In this document: in pieces, positions 53,984 through 63,419 of the stretch
Numbering within the stretch: position 1 is the first letter of the stretch
How the letters are laid out: every line of letters starts with the position of its first letter
Assembly: GCF_024213665.1 (NCBI RefSeq)
Contig: NZ_JANAVP010000024.1
Span: forward strand, 26,383 to 90,382
Reading direction: 5' to 3'
DNA from: Streptomyces sp. A3M-1-3
Lineage (GTDB): Bacteria > Actinomycetota > Actinomycetes > Streptomycetales > Streptomycetaceae
Length of the DNA: 64,000 nt
The notes under the pieces: generated by a model
The model's database searches: none
Told to the model about the DNA's origin: nothing
Seen by the model: only the letters and a program-made list of their open reading frames with translations
Translations under genes and position numbers: made by a program

Positions 53984-54304
53984 CGTGGGGGCGGGGCTAC
54001 AGCCGCCCGGAGAAGGCGGCGTTGAGCAAGGATGGCCGACGGTCGGTCAAGAGGTCGTTGCGGTGCCGCTGCCGCTGCGCGACCATGATGACGCGCTGGT
54101 TGAACGCCTCGACAGCTGCCGTGGCCTGCTCATGGTGCTCTGGCGGGATGGGTGAAACTCAAAGACAACTTTAGTTTTGCCACATACGTGCCCGTAAAAC
54201 TAAAGTCACCTTTCAGTTGTACTGCATGGCTCTGACAAAGGAGTCCGGACAGCGAAATCACCTGGACCTTCTCCATCGCGGGTCCAATGGCAACCTGCGT
54301 ACGC
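53984..54304. other. Gene-poor scar with A/T-rich inverted repeat
   Basis: No intact gene. A coding-like rightward stretch (GWPTVGQEVVAVPLPLRDHD to LLMVLWRDG, about 54030-54155) is an unidentified fragment. At 54168-54206 a perfect 11-bp inverted repeat ACTTTAGTTTT/AAAACTAAAGT stands out as far more A/T-rich than its surroundings, and ACAACT (54165) pairs with AGTTGT (54215-54220). Confidence 0.5.
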
Positions 54305-54970
54305 CTACCCGAGTTCCCAGAGCAGCACCTCGGCCGGCCCGGCGGCCAGGATCTCCAGATCCCCCCGGTCCGTGATGCGCGCAGAGTCGCCGTCCTCCAG
54401 CAGCTCGCCGCCGAGCCGGACCGGTCCCCGCACCACATGCGCGTACACCCATGGCGCCTCGGGCACGGCCGTCCGTTCGCCCGCCGCGAGCCGCCGGACA
54501 TGCAGCACGGCGTCCGCCGCCGGGACGGCGTACGGGGTGCTGTCCGCGATGCCGTGGACGAGGTCGTACGCGGGATCGCCGCCCAGTTCCAGCGGCGCCA
54601 GCCACATCTGTACGAAACGCAGCGGAACCGGCCCGTCGTTGCGCTCCTCATGCCGGACTCCGGACGCCGAGCTGAGCCGCTGCACGTCTCCGGCGCGGAC
54701 CACCGTGGCGTGCCCGGCCGAGTCGCGGTGCGTGAGTTCGCCCTCGACGACCCAGGTGACGATCTCGGTGTGGCTGTGCGGGTGCTCCTCGAAGCCGGCG
54801 CCCGGTTCGAGGCGCTCTTCGTTGCAGGCGAGTACGGCGCCGAAGCGGAGGTTGTCCGGATCGTAGAAGTGGCCGAAGGAGAAGGCGTGCCGTGAGGAGA
54901 TCCCCGCCGTCTTGTCCCCGCCCTCGTACCGCTCGCCACTGCGTCGTACATCCAGTCGCACATCCGTCAT
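54305..54970 (-). CDS. Pirin family protein
   Basis: A ~221-aa bicupin. The metal-binding N-terminal cupin has HPHSHTEIVTWVVEGELTHRDS, with GDVQRLSSASGVRHEERN, the pirin signature. The C-terminal cupin is degenerate. Pirins can be quercetinases or transcription cofactors; Streptomyces PirA affects fatty-acid beta-oxidation, and its position beside fasR-fabD is suggestive only. ATG at 54970 lacks a clear ribosome-binding site. Confidence 0.88.
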   Translation of the reverse strand: MTDVRLDVRRSGERYEGGDKTAGISSRHAFSFGHFYDPDNLRFGAVLACNEERLEPGAGFEEHPHSHTEIVTWVVEGELTHRDSAGHATVVRAGDVQRLSSASGVRHEERNDGPVPLRFVQMWLAPLELGGDPAYDLVHGIADSTPYAVPAADAVLHVRRLAAGERTAVPEAPWVYAHVVRGPVRLGGELLEDGDSARITDRGDLEILAAGPAEVLLWELG

Positions 54971-55029
54971 GGAGGCCACGGTAGACCCGGGACTCCGCAC
55001 AGCCCTTCCGATAAGGCAGTCTTGTCCAC

Positions 55030-56232
55030 GTGCCCCAACCCGATCCTGAGCATCCCGCAGCCCCCGTGGTGGCCCATCCGCACACCGCGACCCTCCGCCG
55101 GCTCGAGAAGTCGTCCGGCCGGCTCGCGGCGAACGCGATCGCCCGCATGGACGAGACGCTGCCCTGGTACCGGGCGATGCCCCCGGAGAACCGGTCCTGG
55201 ATCGGCCTGGTCGCCCAGGCCGGTATCGCCGCGTTCACCGAGTGGTTCCGGCACCCCGAGACCCCGCAGGCGATCTCCACCGATGTCTTCGGTACGGCTC
55301 CACGCGAGCTGACCCGTGCGATCACCCTGCGCCAGACCGTCGAGATGGTGCGGACCACGATCGAGGTGATGGAGTCCGCGATCGACGAGGTCGCGGCGCC
55401 CGGCGACGAGTCGATTCTGCGCGAGGCGCTGCTCGTGTACGCCCGGGAGATCGCCTTCGCGACCGCCCAGGTGTACGCACAGGCGGCCGAGGCCCGCGGC
55501 GCCTGGGACGCGCGCCTGGAGTCCCTGGTCGTGAACGCGGTGCTGTCCGGCGAGGCCGACGAGGGCGCCCTGTCCCGGGCCGCGGCCCTCGGCTGGAACT
55601 CCCCCGAGCATGTCTCGGTCGTCCTCGGCACAGCCCCCGACGGGGACAGCGAACTGACCGTCGAGGCGATCCGCCGGGCCGCCCGGCACGCCAAGCTCCA
55701 GGTCCTCACCGGGGTGCTGGGCGACCGGCTGGTCGTGGTCGCGGGCGGCAGCGACAACCCGCTCAAGGTCGCGAAGGCGCTGATCGGTCCGTTCGCCGCG
55801 GGCCCGGTGGTCGCCGGACCCGTCGTGCCGGACCTGCTGGCGGCCACCAAGTCCGCGCAGGCCGCCGCGGCCGGCCTCAAGGCGTGTTCCGCCTGGCAGG
55901 ACGCTCCGCGCCCGGTTCTCGCGGACGATCTGCTGCCGGAACGCGCGATCGCGTCGGACCCTGCTGCGCGGGAGCAGCTGGTGGAGGAGATCTACAGACC
56001 GCTCGAAGAGGCGGGCTCGGCGCTGCTGGAGACTCTCAGTGTCTATCTGGAGCAGGCGAGCAGCCTGGAGGGCGCGGCCCGGATGCTCTTCGTTCACCCC
56101 AACACCGTGCGCTACCGGCTCCGACGTGTGACGGACGTCACCGGATGGTCACCCTCCGATGTACGATCCGCCTTCACACTGCGGATCGCCCTGATCCTGG
56201 GGCGTCTGGCCGACGGAGATCCCCAGTCCTAG
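55030..56232 (+). CDS. fasR: Fatty-acid biosynthesis activator FasR (PucR-type HTH)
   Basis: A 400-aa regulator. The C-terminal PucR-type HTH is SVYLEQASSLEGAARMLFVHPNTVRYRLRRVTDVTG. The position directly before fabD-fabH-acpP-fabF matches S. coelicolor FasR (SCO2386), which activates that operon. GTG start. It is divergent from the pirin gene. Confidence 0.93.
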   Translation: MPQPDPEHPAAPVVAHPHTATLRRLEKSSGRLAANAIARMDETLPWYRAMPPENRSWIGLVAQAGIAAFTEWFRHPETPQAISTDVFGTAPRELTRAITLRQTVEMVRTTIEVMESAIDEVAAPGDESILREALLVYAREIAFATAQVYAQAAEARGAWDARLESLVVNAVLSGEADEGALSRAAALGWNSPEHVSVVLGTAPDGDSELTVEAIRRAARHAKLQVLTGVLGDRLVVVAGGSDNPLKVAKALIGPFAAGPVVAGPVVPDLLAATKSAQAAAAGLKACSAWQDAPRPVLADDLLPERAIASDPAAREQLVEEIYRPLEEAGSALLETLSVYLEQASSLEGAARMLFVHPNTVRYRLRRVTDVTGWSPSDVRSAFTLRIALILGRLADGDPQS

Positions 56233-56321
56233 ACTTTTGTCGGACACCAACAATTCCCCCGACGGTTCTTGGTCCCTGTCCCCACGGGCGCCGCGGACCG
56301 TCCACAAGAGAGAGTGTGAGG

Positions 56322-57260
56322 GTGCTCGTACTCGTCGCTCCCGGCCAAGGCGCCCAGACGCCCGGCTTCCTGACTCCCTGGCTCGAACTCCCCGGCGCCG
56401 CCGACCGCCTCGCCGGCTGGTCCGACGCCATCGGGCTCGACCTTGCCCACTACGGCACACAGGCCGACGCGGACGCGATCCGCGACACGTCGGTCGCCCA
56501 GCCTCTGCTGGTCGCCGCCGGCCTGCTCTCCGCCGAGGCGCTGCAGACCGCCGTCGACCGTGACGGCGAGCTGTTCGGTGCGGTCGCCGGCCACAGCGTC
56601 GGCGAGATCACCGCCGCCGCGTACGCCGGTGTGCTCACCGACGAGGCCGCGCTGCAGTTCGTACGTACACGTGGACTCGGTATGGCCGAGGCGGCCGCGG
56701 TCACGCAGACCGGCATGTCCGCCCTGCTCGGCGGCGAGCCCGAGGACGTCGTCCCGCACCTGGAGAAGCTCGGCCTGACCCCTGCCAACGTGAACGGCGC
56801 CGGCCAGATCGTGGCGGCCGGTACGGCGGAGCAGCTCGCGGCGCTGGCCGAGGACAAGCCCGAGGGCGTGCGCCGCGTCGTACCGCTGCAGGTGGCCGGC
56901 GCGTTCCACACGCACCACATGGCCCCCGCGGTCGCGGAACTCGGCAAGGCCGCACAGCACCTGGACGTCGACGATCCCATGCTGACGTACGTCTCGAACG
57001 CCGACGGCAAGATCGTGACCACGGGCGCCGAGGTCGTCGCCCGCCTGGTCAGCCAGGTCTCCAACCCGGTCCGCTGGGACCTGTGCATGGAGACCTTCAA
57101 GGAGCTCGGCGTCACCGCGCTCATCGAAGCCTGCCCCGGCGGCACTCTGACGGGCCTCGCCAAGCGCGCCCTGCCCGGGGTGAAGACGCTCGCGCTCAAG
57201 ACCCCCGACGACCTCGACGCGGCTCGTGCGCTCATCGCCGAGCACTCCGCCGCCGCCTAA
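56322..57260 (+). CDS. fabD: Malonyl-CoA:ACP transacylase
   Basis: Loads malonate on ACP. A 312-aa enzyme with VAPGQGAQTPG, the nucleophile elbow GHSVGE (Ser92) and the catalytic His in GAFHTHHMAP (His196). The GTG at 56322 (MLVLVAPGQGAQ) matches the family start. 90 bases after fasR, likely with the promoter that FasR activates. Confidence 0.96.
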   Translation: MLVLVAPGQGAQTPGFLTPWLELPGAADRLAGWSDAIGLDLAHYGTQADADAIRDTSVAQPLLVAAGLLSAEALQTAVDRDGELFGAVAGHSVGEITAAAYAGVLTDEAALQFVRTRGLGMAEAAAVTQTGMSALLGGEPEDVVPHLEKLGLTPANVNGAGQIVAAGTAEQLAALAEDKPEGVRRVVPLQVAGAFHTHHMAPAVAELGKAAQHLDVDDPMLTYVSNADGKIVTTGAEVVARLVSQVSNPVRWDLCMETFKELGVTALIEACPGGTLTGLAKRALPGVKTLALKTPDDLDAARALIAEHSAAA

Positions 57261-57273
57261 GGAGCCCGAGAGC

Positions 57274-58275
57274 ATGTCGAAGATCAAGCCCAGCAAGGGG
57301 GCTCCGTACGCGCGGATCATGGGTGTCGGCGGCTACCGGCCGACGCGTGTGGTCCCCAACGAGGTGATCCTCGAGACGATCGACTCGTCCGACGAGTGGA
57401 TCCGCTCCCGCTCCGGCATCGTCACCCGGCACTGGGCCTCCCCCGAGGAGACCGTCGCCGCGATGTCCGTCGAGGCTTCCGGCAAGGCGATCGCCGACGC
57501 CGGGATCACGCCCGAGCAGATCGGCGCCGTGATCGTCTCCACCGTCTCGCACTTCAAGCAGACCCCGGCCGTCGCGACCGAGATCGCGGACAAGATCGGT
57601 GCGGGCAAGCCCGCCGCGTTCGACATCTCCGCCGGCTGCGCAGGCTTCGGTTACGGGCTCACCCTCGCCAAGGGCATGGTGGTCGAGGGCTCGGCGGAGT
57701 ACGTCCTGGTCATCGGCGTGGAGCGGCTCTCCGACCTGACCGACCTGGAGGACCGCGCGACGGCCTTCCTGTTCGGCGACGGCGCCGGCGCGGTCGTCGT
57801 CGGCCCGGCGAAGGAGCCGGCCATCGGCCCCACCGTCTGGGGCTCCGAGGGCGACAAGTCCGAGACCATCAAGCAGACGGTGCCGTGGGACGACTACCGC
57901 AACGGCACGGTCGCGAAGTTCCCGGCCATCACGCAGGAGGGCCAGGCGGTCTTCCGCTGGGCCGTGTTCGAGATGGCGAAGGTCGCCCAGCAGGCGCTGG
58001 ACGCGGCCGGAATCACCTCGGATGACCTGGACGTCTTCATCCCGCACCAGGCAAACATGCGGATCATCGACTCGATGGTGAAGACTCTGAAGCTGCCGGA
58101 GCACGTCACGGTCGCCCGTGATGTGGAGACCACCGGCAACACCTCGGCCGCCTCGATTCCGCTCGCGATGGAGCGGCTTCTGGCGACCGGGCAGGCGAAG
58201 AGCGGCGACACCGCGCTCGTCATCGGCTTCGGGGCGGGTCTCGTCTACGCCGCGACGGTCGTTACCCTCCCCTAG
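57274..58275 (+). CDS. fabH: Beta-ketoacyl-ACP synthase III
   Basis: Primes fatty-acid synthesis by condensing an acyl-CoA with malonyl-ACP; in Streptomyces it prefers branched starters. 333 aa with Cys122 in DISAGCAGFGYGL, His in FIPHQANMRI and Asn in GNTSAAS. ATG follows AAGGAG at 9 bases. Confidence 0.97.
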   Translation: MSKIKPSKGAPYARIMGVGGYRPTRVVPNEVILETIDSSDEWIRSRSGIVTRHWASPEETVAAMSVEASGKAIADAGITPEQIGAVIVSTVSHFKQTPAVATEIADKIGAGKPAAFDISAGCAGFGYGLTLAKGMVVEGSAEYVLVIGVERLSDLTDLEDRATAFLFGDGAGAVVVGPAKEPAIGPTVWGSEGDKSETIKQTVPWDDYRNGTVAKFPAITQEGQAVFRWAVFEMAKVAQQALDAAGITSDDLDVFIPHQANMRIIDSMVKTLKLPEHVTVARDVETTGNTSAASIPLAMERLLATGQAKSGDTALVIGFGAGLVYAATVVTLP

Positions 58276-58335
58276 GCACACCGGATCTTCCGGACGTTGC
58301 ACACCCTCTCTGATACATATCGAAGGAGCGCCCAC

Positions 58336-58593
58336 ATGGCCGCCACTCAGGAAGAGATCGTCGCCGGTCTCGCCGAGATCGTGAACGAGATCGCCGGTAT
58401 CCCGGTCGAGGACGTCCAGCTGGACAAGTCCTTCACCGACGACCTGGACGTCGACTCGCTGTCCATGGTCGAGGTCGTCGTCGCCGCCGAAGAGCGCTTC
58501 GACGTCAAGATCCCGGACGAGGACGTCAAGAACCTGAAGACCGTCGGCGACGCCGCGAGCTACATCGAGAAGCACCAGGTCGGCAAGGCCTGA
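58336..58593 (+). CDS. acpP: Acyl carrier protein
   Basis: An 85-aa acidic ACP. The phosphopantetheine site is Ser41 in DLDVDSLSMVE. ATG with AAGGAG at 7 bases. Confidence 0.97.
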   Translation: MAATQEEIVAGLAEIVNEIAGIPVEDVQLDKSFTDDLDVDSLSMVEVVVAAEERFDVKIPDEDVKNLKTVGDAASYIEKHQVGKA

Positions 58594-58671
58594 GCCTGAC
58601 GAGCGTTTGTCGCCACCCGGCGGTGGCGCCGTGACAATTCAGCACCCTCTACACGTGGAGAAAGAATTCCT

Positions 58672-59934
58672 GTGAGCTCGACCAATCGCACCGTGGTCGT
58701 CACCGGTATCGGCGCAACCACACCACTGGGTGGCGACAGCGCATCGACCTGGGAAGGCCTGCTGGCCGGCCGCTCCGGCGTGAAGCCCCTCGAGGGCGAG
58801 CGCTTCGCCGACCTCCCGGTCCGCATCGCCGCACCGGCGGCGGTCGACCCGGGCGACGTCCTGCCCCGTCCGCTGGCCCGCCGGCTGGACCGCTCGGCGC
58901 AGTTCGCGCTGATCGCGGCCCGCGAGGCGTGGGCCGACGCGGGCTTCACCGCTCCGGCGGGCGAGGACGAGACGGTCGCCCCCGAGCGTCTGGGGTCGGT
59001 CATCGCCTCCGGCATCGGTGGCGTAACGACTCTGCTCGACCAGTACGACGTGCTCAAGGAGAAGGGCGTACGCCGCGTCTCCCCGCACACCGTGCCCATG
59101 CTCATGCCGAACGGCCCGTCCGCGAACGTGGGCCTCGAGGTCAACGCCCGGGCGGGCGTGCACACCCCGGTCAGCGCCTGCGCGTCCGGCGCCGAAGCGA
59201 TCGGCTACGCCGTCGAGATGATCCGCACCGGCCGGGCCGATGTCGTCGTCGCCGGCGGCACCGAGGCGGCCATCCACCCGCTGCCGATCGCCGCCTTCGC
59301 CAACATGATGGCGATGTCCAAGAGCAACGACGAGCCCGAGAAGGCCTCGCGTCCGTACGACAAGGGCCGTGACGGGTTCGTCCTCGGCGAGGGCGCGGGC
59401 GTCGTAGTCCTGGAGTCCGCCGAGCACGCGGCCAAGCGCGGCGCCAAGGTGTACTGCGAGGTGCTGGGCCAGGGCCTGTCCGCGGACAGCCACCACATCG
59501 CGCAGCCCGAGCCGACCGGCCGCGGTGTCGCGGCGGCGGTGCAGAACCTGCTGGACAACACGGGCCTGAAGCCGTCCGAGGTCGTCCACCTCAACGCCCA
59601 CGCGACCTCGACCCCGCAGGGCGACATCGCCGAGATCAAGGCGCTGCGCAAGGTGCTGGGCGACGACCTCGACCATGTCGCGATCTCCGCGACCAAGTCG
59701 ATGACCGGCCACCTGCTGGGCGGCGCCGGCGGTATCGAGACCGTCGCCACGGTCCTCGCGCTGTACCACCGGACGGCTCCGCCGACCATCAACCTCGACG
59801 ACCTCGACGAGGAGGTCGAGGCGGACGTGGTCCGTGCCGAGCCGCGCAAGCTCCCCGAGGGCACGATCGCCGCGATCAACAACTCGTTCGGCTTCGGCGG
59901 CCACAACGTGGTCCTGGCGTTCCGTTCGCTCTGA
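58672..59934 (+). CDS. fabF: Beta-ketoacyl-ACP synthase II
   Basis: Elongating condensing enzyme, 420 aa. Active site Cys in TPVSACASGAEAIGYA, His in NAHATSTPQGD and NSFGFGGHN. GTG start (MSSTNRTVVVTGIG). Last gene of the fab operon before a strong terminator. Confidence 0.97.
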   Translation: MSSTNRTVVVTGIGATTPLGGDSASTWEGLLAGRSGVKPLEGERFADLPVRIAAPAAVDPGDVLPRPLARRLDRSAQFALIAAREAWADAGFTAPAGEDETVAPERLGSVIASGIGGVTTLLDQYDVLKEKGVRRVSPHTVPMLMPNGPSANVGLEVNARAGVHTPVSACASGAEAIGYAVEMIRTGRADVVVAGGTEAAIHPLPIAAFANMMAMSKSNDEPEKASRPYDKGRDGFVLGEGAGVVVLESAEHAAKRGAKVYCEVLGQGLSADSHHIAQPEPTGRGVAAAVQNLLDNTGLKPSEVVHLNAHATSTPQGDIAEIKALRKVLGDDLDHVAISATKSMTGHLLGGAGGIETVATVLALYHRTAPPTINLDDLDEEVEADVVRAEPRKLPEGTIAAINNSFGFGGHNVVLAFRSL

Positions 59935-59950
59935 TCCGGCCGTATACGTG

Positions 59951-59994
59951 CGTACGCGAAGGCCCGCCCGATACCGGGCGGGCCTTCGCGTACG
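59951..59994. terminator. Strong terminator after fabF
   Basis: A perfect 20-bp stem (59951-59970 with 59975-59994), ATAC loop, serving both the fab operon and the convergent dehydrogenase. Confidence 0.92.
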
Positions 59995-60867
59995 TCAGTC
60001 GAAGCTCGCGAGGTACGTCGCCGCCATGTCCTCGGCGCCGTGGCCCTGTTCCCCGGCGCGCCGGAAACGTTCCGCGCCCGCTGCCGCGACGTCCAGGCGT
60101 ACGCCTGCCGCGGTGCCGGCCTCGACGATGAGCCGGGCGTCGTTGGCCGCCGTGGAGACCGAGAAGCTGGGCGTGTAGTCGGCGTCCGGGATCGCGGCGG
60201 ACTTGAGCCGGAGGTAGCCGCAGTCCAGCGGGCCGCCAGCGATGGCGTCCAGGAAGCCCCGCGGGTCCACGCCCAGGCCGTTGGCCGGCGCCAGCGCCTC
60301 TGCGGCGCCCTGGGTGAGCGTCAGAACCCAGCTGTTGCAGACCAGTTTGAGGCGGGTGGCGGCCGCGGACGCGCCGTCGTCCGATAGCCAGACGGTGCGC
60401 TGCCCCACCGCGTCGAGGACGGGGGCGAGCAGGTCGCGCACCTGCGGCGGTCCCGCAGCCAGGACGGTGAGCTGCCCTTTCTCGGCGGGCCCCTTGGTGC
60501 CGAGTACCGGCGCGTCCACGAAGACCAGTTGGTACGTACGGGCCAGTTCGGCCAGCGCGGGGACCGCCTCGACACCGGCGGTCGTCAACTGCAGCCAGAC
60601 CCCGCCGGGGCGCAGGGCGCGGGCGGCGGCCGTCATCGTCTGCACGGCGGCCGGGCCGTTCTACAGCATGGTGAGGACGACATCGGCGCCGGTCACGGCT
60701 TCGGCGGGGGTGGCGGCGACCCGCGCGCCGTCGGCGGCCAGGGGCTGGGCCCTGGCGTGCGTACGGTTCCAGACGCGGACATCCAGCGCGGCGCGGCAGA
60801 GGTTGCGGGCCATCGCGGCGCCCATGACGCCGGTACCGAGCACTGCTACGGAGAGTTGGTCAGCCAT
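59995..60867 (-). pseudogene. NAD(P)-dependent 3-hydroxyisobutyrate-dehydrogenase-like gene with in-frame stop
   Basis: The N-terminal part (MADQLSVAVLGTGVMGAAMARNL, Rossmann GxGxxG) runs to VVLTML, then meets TAG at 60663-60661. The same frame continues NGPAAVQTMTAAARALRPGGVW to a normal C-terminus (RLKLVCNSWVLTLTQGAAEAL, LRLKSAAIPDADYTPSFSV). Relatives have Tyr or another residue at this site (MLYNGPA), so one base change (TAC to TAG) splits a ~290-aa gene. Restart at an internal ATG would lack the coenzyme site. Confidence 0.85.
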
Positions 60868-60906
60868 GAGCCCCACGGCAGGGCGGCCGGGGGGTGCGGG
60901 ACGCCC

Positions 60907-61401
60907 CTACACCACCTGGTGCAGCCACCGCACGGGGGCGCCCTCACCCGCGTAGCGGAAAGGTTCCAGTTCGTCGTCCCAGGGCTTGCCCAGGAGCTTG
61001 GCGATCTCCGCCTCGAGGTCGGTCTCGCCGCGGGCCGAGCGGGCCAGGGCCGCGCGCAGCCGGTCCTCGGGGATGAGGATGTCGCCGTGGATGCCGGTGA
61101 CGGCGTGGAAGATGCCCAGTTCGGGCGTGGAGCTGTACCGCTCGCCCTCCGCGGTGGGGCACGGCTCGGCCGTCACCTCGAAGCGCAGCAGATGCCAGCC
61201 GCGCAGCGCGGAGGCCAGCTTGGAGGCGGTGCCGGATTCGGCCTGCCAGGAGAATTCGGCTCGCCAGGTGCCGGGCGAGGCCGGCTGTCTGATCCAGTCG
61301 AGATTCACACGCACGCCGAGGACGCCCGCTACTGCCCATTCGACGTGCGGGCACAGCGCGCGGGGGGCGGAGTGTACGTACAGAACTCCACGTGTCGTCA
61401 C
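60907..61401 (-). CDS. DUF3145 family protein
   Basis: A 164-aa conserved actinobacterial protein: TRGVLYVHSAPRALCPHVEWA, YSSTPELGIFHAVTGIHGDILIPEDRLR, and GKPWDDELEPFRYAGEGAPVRWLHQVV. Found just downstream of fabF in Streptomyces; function unknown. A candidate leftward -10, TACTAT, lies at 61479-61474 in a locally A/T-rich 280-base upstream region that holds no other gene. Confidence 0.9.
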   Translation of the reverse strand: MTTRGVLYVHSAPRALCPHVEWAVAGVLGVRVNLDWIRQPASPGTWRAEFSWQAESGTASKLASALRGWHLLRFEVTAEPCPTAEGERYSSTPELGIFHAVTGIHGDILIPEDRLRAALARSARGETDLEAEIAKLLGKPWDDELEPFRYAGEGAPVRWLHQVV

Positions 61402-61682
61402 GGGGACCTCCAGTGTGGGACGAGGTTCGCCATCCCCAGCGGCCTCGATCCCTTACCGCTCCCGAGGTCACCAATAGTAAACAGCATCCGGAGTGAATCT
61501 CCTGAAAACGGACAGTATGTGACGTGATGTAATTTACCGGAGCCGTGTGGCTTGACTGCCACGGGGAAAAGCTACCGTGCGCCGGGGGCGGAGGTGTGAC
61601 GTACTGTCGGTCCAGGGGGCGGTAAACACCAAGCTTTCACCCAGCAGGACGCCACCGGACCGGGTAACGAGGGGGCCAGGGG

Positions 61683-62603
61683 ATGCGGGAGACCGTGCGC
61701 AGCTGCCGCGGACGCGCCGCCGTCGCAGGAGCGACGGCGGCGGCGCTTGTGCTGGTCGGGGCACTCGCCGGGTGCGAAGGGGCGGGCGACCAGGGCAGCG
61801 GGCGGCAGGCTTCGGCCGCGGGCGGGCGGCCCTCTCCCAAGCCGACGCCGCGCTGGGACCCGAGCCCGGGGTCGATCGCCGCTGTGGGTGACTCCATCAC
61901 CCGGGGATTCGATGCGTGTTCGGTGCTCTCCGACTGCCCGGAGGCGTCCTGGGCCACCGGTACGGACGCGCAGGTGCGCTCTCTCGCCTCGCGACTGCTC
62001 GGGGACTCGGTGGTCTCGACGCGCAGTTGGAATTACGCGCGGACCGGCGCCCGGATGGCCGATCTCGCCGCCCAGATGAAGATCGCGGTCGAGAACCGGC
62101 CAGAACTGGTCACGGTGATGGTCGGTGCGAACGACGCCTGCCGCGATTCGGTCGCCGCGATGACGCCGGTGGCCGATTTCCGCGCCGGCTTCGAGGCGGC
62201 GATGAAGGCGCTGCGCGGCGAGCTGCCGAAGGCGCAGGTGTACGTGACGAGCGTGCCCGACCTGAAGCGGCTCTGGTCGCAGGGGCGCGGCAATCCGCTC
62301 GGCAAGCAGATCTGGAAGCTGGGGATCTGCCGGTCGATGCTGGGCGACGCGGAGGCCACGGACGGTGCGGCGGGCGCGCGGCGGGACGCGGTGCAGCAGC
62401 GGGTCATGGAGTACAACCAGGCGCTCGGGGACATGTGCCGGAAGGACCTGTACTGCCGCTACGACGGCGGGGCGGTCTTCGCCTACCGCTTCACGGGTGA
62501 GCAGTTGAGCCACTGGGACTGGTTCCACCCCAGCAAGAACGGCCAGAACCGGCTGGCGGAGATGGCCTACCGCAACGTGACGGCCGCGGAGCCGCCCGCG
62601 TAG
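61683..62603 (+). CDS. SGNH/GDSL esterase lipoprotein
   Basis: A 306-aa secreted lipoprotein: signal and lipobox LAGC (~residue 30). SGNH blocks: AVGDSITRG (Ser), ARTGARM (Gly), VGANDACR (Asn), DWFHPSKNGQ (Asp/His). Probably an extracellular lipase or cell-wall ester hydrolase. The ATG is preceded by CCAGGGG. Confidence 0.92.
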   Translation: MRETVRSCRGRAAVAGATAAALVLVGALAGCEGAGDQGSGRQASAAGGRPSPKPTPRWDPSPGSIAAVGDSITRGFDACSVLSDCPEASWATGTDAQVRSLASRLLGDSVVSTRSWNYARTGARMADLAAQMKIAVENRPELVTVMVGANDACRDSVAAMTPVADFRAGFEAAMKALRGELPKAQVYVTSVPDLKRLWSQGRGNPLGKQIWKLGICRSMLGDAEATDGAAGARRDAVQQRVMEYNQALGDMCRKDLYCRYDGGAVFAYRFTGEQLSHWDWFHPSKNGQNRLAEMAYRNVTAAEPPA

Positions 62604-62766
62604 GTCCGACGACGCGCGCCCCGGCTCCTGGACCGGCCGGGGAACGGTGGCCGCCTCGCCCCGGTCCTCGTACCCGTACTGCGCGGCGAAGCCGTGCCGG
62701 CACACTTACGGGTGATCCTCACCAGGAATGAAGCCGGGATGACACCGCCGGTGGTACCGTCGCCGT

Positions 62767-63024
62767 ATGAGCAACGTCACGCGCAAGTACTCGATCAGCA
62801 TGCCCGAAGACCTTGCGGAAACCGTGCGAGCACGAACGGGGCCGGGCGGATTCTCAGCGTTCGTCACCGCGGCGGTTGCGCGTCAGATGGAGCGCGAGCA
62901 GCTCCGTGAGCTCATCGACGCCGCAGAGGCCGAACACGGCCCCGTGGACCGTCAGGCGGTTGAAGAGGCGCGCGCAGCCCTGCGGGCGAATGACCGGCGC
63001 GACTCCGGTTCAGCCGCCGCGTGA
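62767..63024 (+). CDS. CopG/RHH-type antitoxin
   Basis: An 85-aa protein with RHH N-terminus (TRKYSISMPEDLAETVRARTGPGGFSAFVTAAVARQME) and charged C-terminal tail. It overlaps the PIN toxin gene by 4 bases (GTGA). Confidence 0.87.
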   Translation: MSNVTRKYSISMPEDLAETVRARTGPGGFSAFVTAAVARQMEREQLRELIDAAEAEHGPVDRQAVEEARAALRANDRRDSGSAAA

Positions 63025-63419
63025 CGGCCGGCGGCACTCTGGTTCTGGACAGCGAGGGCCTCTCCAAGACCGTGAGCCGCGATCCCTCCCTGACCGCATG
63101 GCTGGTCGCTGCCGAGGAAGAGGACACCAGGGTCATCACGTCAGCGGCCACTCTGGTCGAGGCGCGCGACCCGCGAATTCCTCAGCCCCGCTTCGACTGG
63201 GCACTCTCCCGTATCCACGTCGAGCCGGTCAGCGAGGAGATTGCCCGGGCCGCCTCAAAACTGCTCGCGGCCGCCAAGCTCCACGGCCACAAGTACGCCA
63301 TCGACGCCATGCTGTCCGCCACCGCGCTCCGCTGCCCCGGCCCAGTCACCGTACTCACGTCGGACCCGGAGGACATCGCCCAGCTCTGCGGCGACCGCGT
63401 GCGCACCGTCAAGGTCTAG
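63021..63419 (+). CDS. PIN-domain (VapC-type) toxin
   Basis: A 132-aa predicted ribonuclease. Acidic residues of the PIN site: Asp in LVLDSEGLSK, Glu in TLVEAR, Asp in KYAIDAMLSATA, Asp in VLTSDPEDI, all retained, so it should be active. Its 3' end overlaps the convergent EI24 gene by 11 bases. Confidence 0.88.
   Translation: MTAGGTLVLDSEGLSKTVSRDPSLTAWLVAAEEEDTRVITSAATLVEARDPRIPQPRFDWALSRIHVEPVSEEIARAASKLLAAAKLHGHKYAIDAMLSATALRCPGPVTVLTSDPEDIAQLCGDRVRTVKV

Noticed and set aside
54130..54963. Leftward frame overlapping pirin in another phase
   Set aside because: Shadow of the pirin gene, Ser/Arg/Thr-rich, no domain.
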